NCBI GenBank assembly: GCA_024699235.1
Contig: JAILPY010000107.1
Location: forward strand, 1 to 64,000
Source: Treponema sp.
Lineage (GTDB): Bacteria > Spirochaetota > Spirochaetia > Treponematales > Treponemataceae
Length of the DNA: 64,000 bases
Direction of reading: 5' to 3'
The translations under genes and the position numbers were made by a program. Every line of letters starts with the position of its first letter. Positions within the stretch are counted from its first letter, which is position 1. The notes beneath the pieces are model-generated. The model saw only the letters and a list, made by a program, of their open reading frames with translations. It searched no databases and had not been told where the DNA came from. Below are positions 35,417 to 43,859 of the stretch, piece by piece.

Positions 35417-36313
35417 TTATTTTATTACAGTTCTTATGCTGCCCATCTGAAGCCTTTTCTCTCTGGTGTCTTCAAGGATGTTTTTTAGTGTATTGGAATC
35501 TTCGTTTTCTATAGCAGTCTTGAAAAGTTCCATTTTTTTCTGGAAATTTTCTATATGCTGTACGAGTTTTTCCTTATTTGATATAAAGAGTTCTGTCCAT
35601 AAAGGTGCATTTATCATTGCAATTCTTGTTAAGTCTTCAAAGCTTCCGCCTCCGAATGCTGTTATTTCAGGGTCTTCAGCACTTTCAACAAGAGCAGATG
35701 CTATGACGTGACACAGTTGACTGGTGAATCCGATTTTATAATCGTGATTATCACAGGTTGTTTCGGTTATGCGAGTAAATCCCATTGCAGAAATAAGGCT
35801 TCTCATAAGGATTAGATTTTCTTTCTTGTTAAATGGCTGTTCGCATAATATATAGTTATGATTTATAAAGAATTCGGCCTTAGAATTTGCATACCCCTCT
35901 TTTTCTCCGCCAGCCATTGGATGTCCTATTATGAAATCCACGTCAGTACGTAGTAAAGATGGCAGTTCCTTTTCAAAAATTCCTTTTACGCCAGAAATAT
36001 CCGTTACAATGGCGCCGCTTTTAAAAGAATCTTTATGTATCTTTAAGAAATCCAGTGTTGCATGGGGGTAAAGGCAGATGAACAGCACGTCACAAAGAGG
36101 AATCATTTTCTGTACGTCTGAACTTTGAAAGGTTTCGTCTACAATACCCTCTTCTTTTGCTTGCGTAAGGCACGCTGTGCTTCTATTGCAAGCAAGTATT
36201 TTTCCTTTTGATTCGCCTTGGCTTAATATATTTAATCTTATGGCTTTTGCAATGGAGCCGCCCATTATTCCTAATCCAACTATTCCGTATGTTAAATCTT
36301 TTAAATTTGTCAT
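35417..36313 (-). CDS. tyrA: Prephenate dehydrogenase (TyrA)
   Basis: A 298-residue NAD-linked dehydrogenase for tyrosine synthesis. The Rossmann motif GIVGLGIMGGSIAKAI (10-25) opens the protein, the next family blocks are CDVLFICLYPHATLDFL, VTDISGVKGIFEKEL and FIIGHPMAGGEKEGY, the last containing the catalytic His. It lacks a chorismate mutase or ACT domain, so it is the short form. The start at 36313 is chosen because the Rossmann strand begins ten residues later and an extended -10 TGATAGAAT precedes it by eight bases; a longer frame to 36421 would run through this element and has no ribosome site. Confidence 0.9.
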   Translation of the reverse strand: MTNLKDLTYGIVGLGIMGGSIAKAIRLNILSQGESKGKILACNRSTACLTQAKEEGIVDETFQSSDVQKMIPLCDVLFICLYPHATLDFLKIHKDSFKSGAIVTDISGVKGIFEKELPSLLRTDVDFIIGHPMAGGEKEGYANSKAEFFINHNYILCEQPFNKKENLILMRSLISAMGFTRITETTCDNHDYKIGFTSQLCHVIASALVESAEDPEITAFGGGSFEDLTRIAMINAPLWTELFISNKEKLVQHIENFQKKMELFKTAIENEDSNTLKNILEDTREKRLQMGSIRTVIK

Positions 36314-36321
36314 GATGCTAT

Positions 36322-36330
36322 ATTCTATCA
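36322..36330 (-). promoter_or_regulatory. Extended -10 of tyrA, predicted leaderless
   Basis: TGATAGAAT on the minus strand ends eight bases before the tyrA ATG. A start seven bases downstream leaves a leader of about one base. No convincing -35 box is seen. Confidence 0.5.
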
Positions 36331-36449
36331 TAAAAGAGTTATGTATGTGGATAGGGAAAAAGTGGAATCTGCATATTGCATTTCTTTCTTTCTGCCTGTG
36401 AATGTTTTTATATGTAAACATATAATATAATTAATAATGAAAATAATGT

Positions 36450-36479
36450 TTGACATTTATCATGTTTAAGAGTTAAGAT
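36450..36479 (+). promoter_or_regulatory. Promoter of the mglBAC operon
   Basis: TTGACA (36450-36455) with TAAGAT (36474-36479) at 18-base spacing. The expected start near 36486 gives a 60-base leader containing GGAGG (36533-36537). Confidence 0.6.
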
Positions 36480-36491
36480 AGGACTATGTAA

Positions 36492-37760
<1,269 letters not shown>

Positions 37761-37796
37761 TCTGTATCCCTTTTAGCATCTACTAAGGATTCATTA

Positions 37797-37834
37797 AAAG
37801 ACCTGTAGAAAAAATTTCCGCAGGTCTTTTTTTT
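37797..37834 (+). terminator. Intrinsic terminator between mglB and mglA
   Basis: AAAGACCTG (37797-37805) pairs with CAGGTCTTT (37821-37829) and is followed by T residues to 37834. As in the first sugar operon it sits directly after the binding-protein gene and 16 bases before the ATPase gene. Confidence 0.85.
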
Positions 37835-37850
37835 CAAATAAAGGAATAAA

Positions 37851-39344
37851 ATGAGCGACAATGTACTGCAAATAAAGAACCTGTCTAAATCTTTTGCAAA
37901 AAATAAAGTTTTGGACGGCATTAACCTTACTGTCAAAAAAGGCAGTGTAATGGGGCTTATGGGTGAAAACGGTGCAGGTAAGTCAACCATGATGAAATGT
38001 CTTTTTGGCATTTATGCTAAAGATGAAGGACAGATTATTTTGGATGAGCATCCTGTTGACTTTAAGAATCCAAAGGAAGCCCTTGAAAGTGGTGTAGCTA
38101 TGGTTCATCAGGAATTGAATCAATGCCTTGATAGAACTGTTGTAGATAATCTTTTTCTTGGACGTTATCCTAAAAAATTTGGCGTTGTTGATGAGCAGCG
38201 CATGCTGTCTGAATCAAGCAAGCTTTTTGCATCACTTAATATGAATGTAAACCCTGGCACAGTTATGCGTACTATGTCTGTTTCACAGAGACAGATGGTT
38301 GAAATTGCAAAGGCTGTTTCTTATAATGCCAGAATTATTGTACTTGATGAACCTACTTCATCACTTACAGAACCAGAAGTAAAAAAACTCTTTTCCATAG
38401 TAAATAGCTTAAAGGAAAAGGGTGTGTCTTTTGTATATATTTCACATAAGATGGACGAGATTTTTGAAGTCTGCGATGAAGTTTCTGTACTTCGTGATGG
38501 AAATATGGTTTTTTCATCTCCTGTTAAAGACACTGATATGGACAAGCTCATTTCTGCAATGGTTGGACGTTCCCTGGATAAACGTTTCCCAGATGTAGAT
38601 AACACTCCTGGTGAAGATTACTTGGAAATAAAAGGTCTTTCCACTAAATATGAACCTCATTTGTATGATATTTCATTTACTGTAAAAAAAGGTGAAATTT
38701 TTGGATTATATGGTCTTGTCGGCGCAGGACGCAGTGAATTGCTGGAATCTATTTTCGGTATAAGAACTATTGCAACTGGTGATATTATTCTTGATGGACG
38801 AAAGCTTCGCTTTGATAATAGTAAAGATGCAATGTCATATAACTTTGCTCTGGTAACAGAAGAACGTAAGTTAAATGGTATGTTCGGTAAGGCTTCTATA
38901 GAATTCAATACGACGATTACTAATCTAGACAGTTATAAGACAATGGGCATTCTTTCTAATCGAAAGATGCTGGATGCTGCAAATCGCGAAATAAAAAGAA
39001 TGCATACAAAGTGTGTTTCTGCAGATGAATTGATTACATCTTTAAGTGGCGGTAACCAGCAGAAAGTCATAATTGGAAAATGGATGGAACGTGAACCTGA
39101 TGTTTTCCTTATGGATGAACCAACTCGAGGCATTGATGTTGGTGCAAGATACGAAATCTATCAGCTGATTATTCAGATGGCAAAAGAAGGTAAAACTATT
39201 ATTGTAGTATCGAGCGAAATGCCTGAAATTCTTGGCATTACAAACCGCATTGCCGTTATGTCTAATCATAGGCTTGCCGGCATTGTAAATACAAAGGAAA
39301 CCAATCAGGAAGAGTTGCTCAGGCTTTCGGATAAATATCTGTAA
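37851..39344 (+). CDS. mglA: Galactose/glucose ABC importer ATPase MglA
   Basis: A 497-residue double ABC ATPase like the one at 2.3-3.8 kb. Domain one has Walker A GENGAGKST (38-46) and LDEPTSSLTEPE; domain two has the altered P-loop GLVGAGRSELLE, LSGGNQQKVIIGKW and LMDEPTRGIDVGARYE. It energises MglC and is fed by MglB. The TAA stop ends one base into the GGAG-bearing leader of mglC (spacing 11 bases to the mglC ATG). Confidence 0.95.
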   Translation: MSDNVLQIKNLSKSFAKNKVLDGINLTVKKGSVMGLMGENGAGKSTMMKCLFGIYAKDEGQIILDEHPVDFKNPKEALESGVAMVHQELNQCLDRTVVDNLFLGRYPKKFGVVDEQRMLSESSKLFASLNMNVNPGTVMRTMSVSQRQMVEIAKAVSYNARIIVLDEPTSSLTEPEVKKLFSIVNSLKEKGVSFVYISHKMDEIFEVCDEVSVLRDGNMVFSSPVKDTDMDKLISAMVGRSLDKRFPDVDNTPGEDYLEIKGLSTKYEPHLYDISFTVKKGEIFGLYGLVGAGRSELLESIFGIRTIATGDIILDGRKLRFDNSKDAMSYNFALVTEERKLNGMFGKASIEFNTTITNLDSYKTMGILSNRKMLDAANREIKRMHTKCVSADELITSLSGGNQQKVIIGKWMEREPDVFLMDEPTRGIDVGARYEIYQLIIQMAKEGKTIIVVSSEMPEILGITNRIAVMSNHRLAGIVNTKETNQEELLRLSDKYL

Positions 39345-39355
39345 TGGAGAATTTT

Positions 39356-41068
39356 ATGGCAAACAATAATTATGATGACTTAAATGCCCTTGCGGCAAAA
39401 AGAATTGCAGAATTGGGCAACTCTGATACAGTTGCACTAAAATCATTAAATGATGATGATATTTTAAATCAGTACCAGGCTGCATTGTATAAGTTACGCG
39501 AAAATGGCGTTAACAAAATTATGGAACTGAACCAGAATATTACAGCTGCAAAAAAGAATAAGATGCTCAGTAATGAAGAGCGTCAGAAACTTATAAGCGA
39601 CTGTAATGTTAAGATAAGCGAAGCTAAGAAAGTTGCTGCTGCTAACAAACAGGCAGATGCAGAATTGTCAAAACAAGCTGTAAACTATGCAAATGTGCTT
39701 GCAAAAAAATTTATTGCAACAGTAAATAGTGAACAGGATAGAAAAATTTCATCACTAAAAGATTCTTATGCAAAAAAGATAGAAGCAATAAAGGCAGAAG
39801 CTCAAAAAAGGATTTCTTCAGCTTCTAATTCTCATGATAAAGAAACCGCACAGTATGAATTGAAATCTGCAATTTTTGATGCAAAGAACAAGCGTCAGAC
39901 AGAACTTGATCGCTGTAATGATGCAAAGAACCAGGCATTTACAGAGCATGTTCAGATGAATCGTTCTTTGCGCAATGGAAAGACTAATGTATCAGAAGAC
40001 ATAGAACTTAATTGGAAGCATTATGTTTACAATTTTAAGGCTACAAAATTCTTCCTTGATAATGGTCTTTACATAGCAATTTTGCTGTTTTTCATTATTT
40101 GTGTAATTATTGCTCCTGTTTCAGGGGCAGGAAACTTGCTTACCCTTCCTAATATCTTTACAATTTTAGAGCAGTCTTCTACACGCATGTTCTATGCACT
40201 TGGAGTTGCCGGACTTATTTTGATTGCAGGTACGGATTTGAGTGTAGGACGCATGGTTGCAATGGGATCTGTTATTACAGGACTTATTCTTCATCCAGGA
40301 ACTAATATTGTTAAATTTTTCAATATGGGACCATGGGATTTTACATCTCTTCCAATGGGAGGACGCCTTGCAATGGCTTTAGTCCTTTCAATTGTATTCT
40401 GTGTATTGTTCTCCGTTTTTGCAGGATTCTTTACTGCAAAGCTGAAGATCCATCCATTTATTTCAACACTGGCTACACAGCTTATCATTTACGGTCTTCT
40501 GTTCTTTGGAACGACAGGAACTCCTGTAGGTTCTATTGATGGCAATGTAAAAGATATGATAGGCGGTCGCTGGATTCTTGGCGTAATAAATGGTGAGCTT
40601 GTAACATTCCCTAAACTTATTATTCCAGCAATAATAGCAATAATAGTTGCATGGTTTATATGGAATAAGACTATTTTTGGAAAGAATATGTACGCTGTTG
40701 GAGGAAACTCAGAAGCTGCTGCAGTAAGTGGTATCAGCGTATTCCGCGTAACAATGGGCATCTTTATAATGGCAGGAATTTTCTATGGATGCGGTGCATT
40801 CCTTGAAGCTTTCCGTGCAAATGCAAGTGCTGGTACAGGACAGGGATATGAAATGGATGCCATTGCTGCCTGTGTTGTAGGTGGCATTTCCTTTAACGGT
40901 GGTATCGGTAAGATTGGCGGTGCTGCAATTGGTGTTGTCATCTTTACAGGCCTTACATACTGCCTTACATTCCTTCACATTGATACAAACTTGCAGTTCG
41001 TATTTAAGGGATTTATCATAATTGCTGCTGTAGCACTTGATAGCATCAAGTACTTGAAGCGCAAGTAA
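39356..41068 (+). CDS. mglC: MglC permease with a 220-residue cytoplasmic coiled-coil head
   Basis: A 570-residue protein. The last 335 residues are a BPD_transp_2 sugar permease: LIAGTDLSVGRMVAMG, KIHPFISTLATQLIIYGLL, YAVGGNSEAAAVSGISV and AIAACVVGGISFNGGIGKIGG. The first 220 residues are hydrophilic, rich in Lys, Ala, Glu and Asn, with long helical heptad patterns (KRIAELGNSDTVALKS; DRKISSLKDSYAKKIEAI) and no membrane helix; they end just before FFLDNGLYIAILLFF. E. coli MglC lacks such a head. The ATG at 39356 is chosen because GGAG stands seven bases upstream; an ATG four codons earlier overlaps mglA. Confidence 0.92.
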   Translation: MANNNYDDLNALAAKRIAELGNSDTVALKSLNDDDILNQYQAALYKLRENGVNKIMELNQNITAAKKNKMLSNEERQKLISDCNVKISEAKKVAAANKQADAELSKQAVNYANVLAKKFIATVNSEQDRKISSLKDSYAKKIEAIKAEAQKRISSASNSHDKETAQYELKSAIFDAKNKRQTELDRCNDAKNQAFTEHVQMNRSLRNGKTNVSEDIELNWKHYVYNFKATKFFLDNGLYIAILLFFIICVIIAPVSGAGNLLTLPNIFTILEQSSTRMFYALGVAGLILIAGTDLSVGRMVAMGSVITGLILHPGTNIVKFFNMGPWDFTSLPMGGRLAMALVLSIVFCVLFSVFAGFFTAKLKIHPFISTLATQLIIYGLLFFGTTGTPVGSIDGNVKDMIGGRWILGVINGELVTFPKLIIPAIIAIIVAWFIWNKTIFGKNMYAVGGNSEAAAVSGISVFRVTMGIFIMAGIFYGCGAFLEAFRANASAGTGQGYEMDAIAACVVGGISFNGGIGKIGGAAIGVVIFTGLTYCLTFLHIDTNLQFVFKGFIIIAAVALDSIKYLKRK

Positions 41069-41101
41069 AATAATTTCTGTACGTTTCTGTACAGTATTTA
41101 G

Positions 41102-41134
41102 CTGCCTGATAATCATATATCAGGCAGTTTTTTT
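41102..41134 (+). terminator. Terminator of the mglBAC operon
   Basis: CTGCCTGATA (41102-41111) pairs perfectly with TATCAGGCAG (41118-41127), loop of six, followed by seven T residues. Confidence 0.92.
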
Positions 41135-41178
41135 ATCCTCATTCCTGAATAATCTTTGTTATGCAAACTTTTTATAAC

Positions 41179-41207
41179 TTGACCATGACTTTTGTTTTTC
41201 GTATGAT
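41179..41207 (+). promoter_or_regulatory. Promoter of metNI, predicted leaderless
   Basis: TTGACC (41179-41184) and TATGAT (41202-41207) are spaced by exactly 17 bases. The ATG of metN lies eight bases after the -10, so the transcript would begin within one to three bases of the start codon. Confidence 0.7.
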
Positions 41208-41215
41208 ACAAAATT

Positions 41216-42220
41216 ATGCATATTGTTTTAAAAAATCTGAAAAAAGCGTATAAATCTACTGATGGGTATATTGAAGCCGTAAGCGATACTTCGATTGATA
41301 TTCCTGAAAATACAATTTTTGGAATTATAGGCAAAAGCGGTGCAGGAAAGTCTTCTCTTGTCCGGTTGATAAGCCTTCTGGAGCAGCCCGATTCTGGAGA
41401 AGTTTATTATAATGACAGAAGGGTTGATAACCTTTCAAAGGCAGATCTGATTGCAGAACGAAGAAAACTTGGAATGATATTCCAGAATTTCAATCTTTTT
41501 TCTTCTAGGACAGCAGGTAAGAATGTTGCATATCCACTTGAATTGTGTAAGACTCCCAAGGCAGAAATAAATGCCCGTGTAAAAGAAATGCTTAGGCTTG
41601 TTGGCCTTGAAGATCGCGAAGATGCTCCGATAAGCACTCTTTCCGGTGGCCAAAAGCAGAGGGTAGCCATAGCCCGTGCTTTAGCTACAAAGCCTGACAT
41701 TCTGTTTTGTGATGAAGCTACAAGTGCCCTTGATCCTCAGACAACGCATTCAATACTTGACCTTATCAGGGAAATCCAGGCAAAGATGAATCTTACTGTT
41801 GTCATGATTACGCATCAGATGGAAGTCGTAAGGGATGCCTGTGAGCAGGTTGCAGTAATTGATAGCGGCCGCATTGTAGAGCAGAGGAGAGTTACTGACA
41901 TTTTCTCTAATCCTCAGTCTTCTGTTACAAAAGATTTTCTTTCTCACCTTAGTGCTGATTCAAAAGAAATTATAAGATGGTCAAAAGACGGAGGAAATTA
42001 TATCCTTCGCTTTATTGGAGATGCTACAGGAAAACCTATTCTGAGTGAACTGGCTCATAATTTTAATATTGAATTTAATATCAGGGCTGCAGGCGTCCAG
42101 CACTTGCAGGATAATGAAATAGGTACTATGATTGCTGATTTGACTGGTACAGATGAAGAACTTAAAAAGGCTATTCAGTATCTTACAGAACATGGTGTAA
42201 ATGTGGAGGAACAGAAATGA
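41216..42220 (+). CDS. metN: Methionine ABC importer ATPase MetN
   Basis: A 334-residue ABC ATPase: Walker A GKSGAGKSS (39-47), the MetN-specific run KLGMIFQNFNLFSSRTAGKNVAYPLEL, signature LSGGQKQRVAIARAL and Walker B LFCDEATSALDP. Residues about 255-334 form the NIL regulatory domain that binds methionine and blocks transport when the cytoplasm is replete. No ribosome-binding site precedes the ATG. The stop overlaps the metI ATG (ATGA). Confidence 0.95.
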   Translation: MHIVLKNLKKAYKSTDGYIEAVSDTSIDIPENTIFGIIGKSGAGKSSLVRLISLLEQPDSGEVYYNDRRVDNLSKADLIAERRKLGMIFQNFNLFSSRTAGKNVAYPLELCKTPKAEINARVKEMLRLVGLEDREDAPISTLSGGQKQRVAIARALATKPDILFCDEATSALDPQTTHSILDLIREIQAKMNLTVVMITHQMEVVRDACEQVAVIDSGRIVEQRRVTDIFSNPQSSVTKDFLSHLSADSKEIIRWSKDGGNYILRFIGDATGKPILSELAHNFNIEFNIRAAGVQHLQDNEIGTMIADLTGTDEELKKAIQYLTEHGVNVEEQK

Positions 42221-42870
42221 TTGATAAGCTTTTTTTGGTAGGAACGTCTACAGTACAGACTCTTTTAATGGTATTTTTTTCTACAGTCTTTTCCCTAGTC
42301 TTAGGTTTTCCGATTGGCGTTCTGCTATGCGTAACAAATAAAAATGGTATAATGCCTAAGCCTGTTTTGAATCAGGTATTGAGCCGCATTGTAAATGTAC
42401 TCCGCTCATTTCCGTTCATCATCTTAATGATTGTGTTATTCCCTCTGTCTAGGATTATTGTAGGTACTAGCATTGGTACGGCAGCTACGATTGTCCCTCT
42501 TTCAATTGCTGCTGCTCCTTTTGTAGCACGAATCATAGAATCAGCCCTTAATGAAGTAAATCCTGAGTTAATTCAGGCTGCAAAAGCAATGGGATCTACT
42601 AATATGCAGATAATCGTAAAGGTTCTTATTCCAGAAGCATTGCCTGCTTTAATTGACGGCATTACTCTTACCATCATAAATCTTATAGGTTATTCTGCAA
42701 TGGCAGGTGCTGTCGGTGGCGGTGGTCTGGGAGATTTGGCTATCAGATACGGTTATCAAAGATTCCGCACAGAAATAATGATTGCAGCCGTAGTCGTCAT
42801 TCTTGTTCTTGTAGAAGTAATTCAGCATATTGGTACAAAGATTAGTACGAAGATTATGTCTTATAGATAA
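42217..42870 (+). CDS. metI: Methionine ABC importer permease MetI
   Basis: A 217-residue inner-membrane permease with five helices. The EAA coupling loop is EVNPELIQAAKAMGSTNMQIIVKVLIPEALPALIDG, and the C-terminal NLIGYSAMAGAVGGGGLGDLAIRYGYQRF is typical of MetI. The start overlaps the metN stop by four bases. metQ follows after 109 bases with its own promoter. Confidence 0.95.
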   Translation: MIDKLFLVGTSTVQTLLMVFFSTVFSLVLGFPIGVLLCVTNKNGIMPKPVLNQVLSRIVNVLRSFPFIILMIVLFPLSRIIVGTSIGTAATIVPLSIAAAPFVARIIESALNEVNPELIQAAKAMGSTNMQIIVKVLIPEALPALIDGITLTIINLIGYSAMAGAVGGGGLGDLAIRYGYQRFRTEIMIAAVVVILVLVEVIQHIGTKISTKIMSYR

Positions 42871-42911
42871 AATCTATAAGAAGCCATATAAAAATAGTAT
42901 AAACAAAATGA

Positions 42912-42959
42912 TTGACCTAAAGTCTTTGTAAATGTATAACTAGGCATATAAGACTTTAG
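42912..42959 (+). promoter_or_regulatory. metQ promoter with a 9-bp inverted repeat
   Basis: TTGACC (42912-42917) and TATAAC (42935-42940) are spaced by 17 bases. Overlapping it, CTAAAGTCT (42917-42925) recurs inverted as AGACTTTAG (42951-42959), 25 bases apart. The left arm covers the spacer and the right arm the start of the transcript, so the pair could be an operator read as two half-sites or could form a 5 prime hairpin. Confidence 0.65.
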
Positions 42960-42979
42960 AACTTAGAAGGAGAAATGAT

Positions 42980-43774
42980 ATGAAAAAAATTATAAGTACA
43001 GTTTTACTTTTTTCAGCTGTTGCAGCCCTTGCTTTTTCAGCTGGAAAGAAAAAGTCAACTCTTAAAGTTGGCGCAACTCCAGAACCTCATGCGGAGATTC
43101 TTAATTTAGTAAAGGCTGACCTTAAGAAGCAGGGAATCAATCTTAAGGTTGTTGAGTTTACAGATTATGTAACTCCTAACAAGGCTCTTGAAGACGGTCA
43201 GATTGATGCAAATTTCTTCCAGCATCTTCCTTACTTGAACTCTTTTAATGAAGAGCAGGGAACTCATCTTTCAAGTGCTGGCGGAATTCACATTGAGCCA
43301 ATTGCTTTGTATTCTAATAAGCATAAATCTATAGCTGACATTCCAGCAGGTTCAAACATTGGAATTCCAAATGACCCTACAAACGAAGGACGCGCACTTC
43401 TTTTGCTTCAGTCTGCCGGTTTGATTACGCTTAAGGCAAGTGCTGGAATTACAGCAACTCCTCTGGATATTGCTTCTAATCCAAAGAATCTTAAGTTTAC
43501 AGAGGTTGAAGCAGCTTCTCTTCCTCGCATTCTTGCTGACGTCGATGCTGCAGTTATCAATGGAAACTATGCAATTCCTGCAGGACTTAATGCTTCAAAA
43601 GACGGACTTTTTGTAGAAGGTTCTGATTCTCCTTATGTAAATGTAATTGCAGTTAAGACTGGCCGTGAAAATGATTCTGCAATACAGGCTCTTATAAAGG
43701 CCGTACAGAGTGCAAAAGTAAAAGAATGGATTCAGAAGAAATATCCAAACGGGGATGTTATTGCCGTATTCTAA
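42980..43774 (+). CDS. metQ: Methionine-binding protein MetQ
   Basis: A 264-residue NlpA/MetQ-type binding protein. Residues 1-20 are a signal peptide (ALAFSAG) without a lipobox cysteine, unlike most MetQ proteins and the treponemal TpN32, so it is expected to be free in the periplasm. Family motifs are KVGATPEPHAEIL, NFFQHLPYLNSF, IGIPNDPTNEGRALLLLQSAGLI and AAVINGNYAIPAG. AGGAGA precedes the ATG. It is separated from metNI by its own promoter, which fits a higher level of expression. Confidence 0.94.
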   Translation: MKKIISTVLLFSAVAALAFSAGKKKSTLKVGATPEPHAEILNLVKADLKKQGINLKVVEFTDYVTPNKALEDGQIDANFFQHLPYLNSFNEEQGTHLSSAGGIHIEPIALYSNKHKSIADIPAGSNIGIPNDPTNEGRALLLLQSAGLITLKASAGITATPLDIASNPKNLKFTEVEAASLPRILADVDAAVINGNYAIPAGLNASKDGLFVEGSDSPYVNVIAVKTGRENDSAIQALIKAVQSAKVKEWIQKKYPNGDVIAVF

Positions 43775-43813
43775 TAATCTAAATAATTAAGTAAAAATAA
43801 TTTAAAATATAAA

Positions 43814-43857
43814 AAAAGGGTGCCGTTCATAAATCTATGAAGTGCACCCTTTTCTTA
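43814..43857. terminator. Bidirectional terminator between metQ and the GH3 gene
   Basis: AAAAGGGTGC (from 43815) pairs with GCACCCTTTT (ending 43853), with an inner TTCATAAATCTATGAA hairpin; A and T runs flank both sides, so it can stop both convergent transcripts. Confidence 0.85.
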
Positions 43858-43859
43858 TT

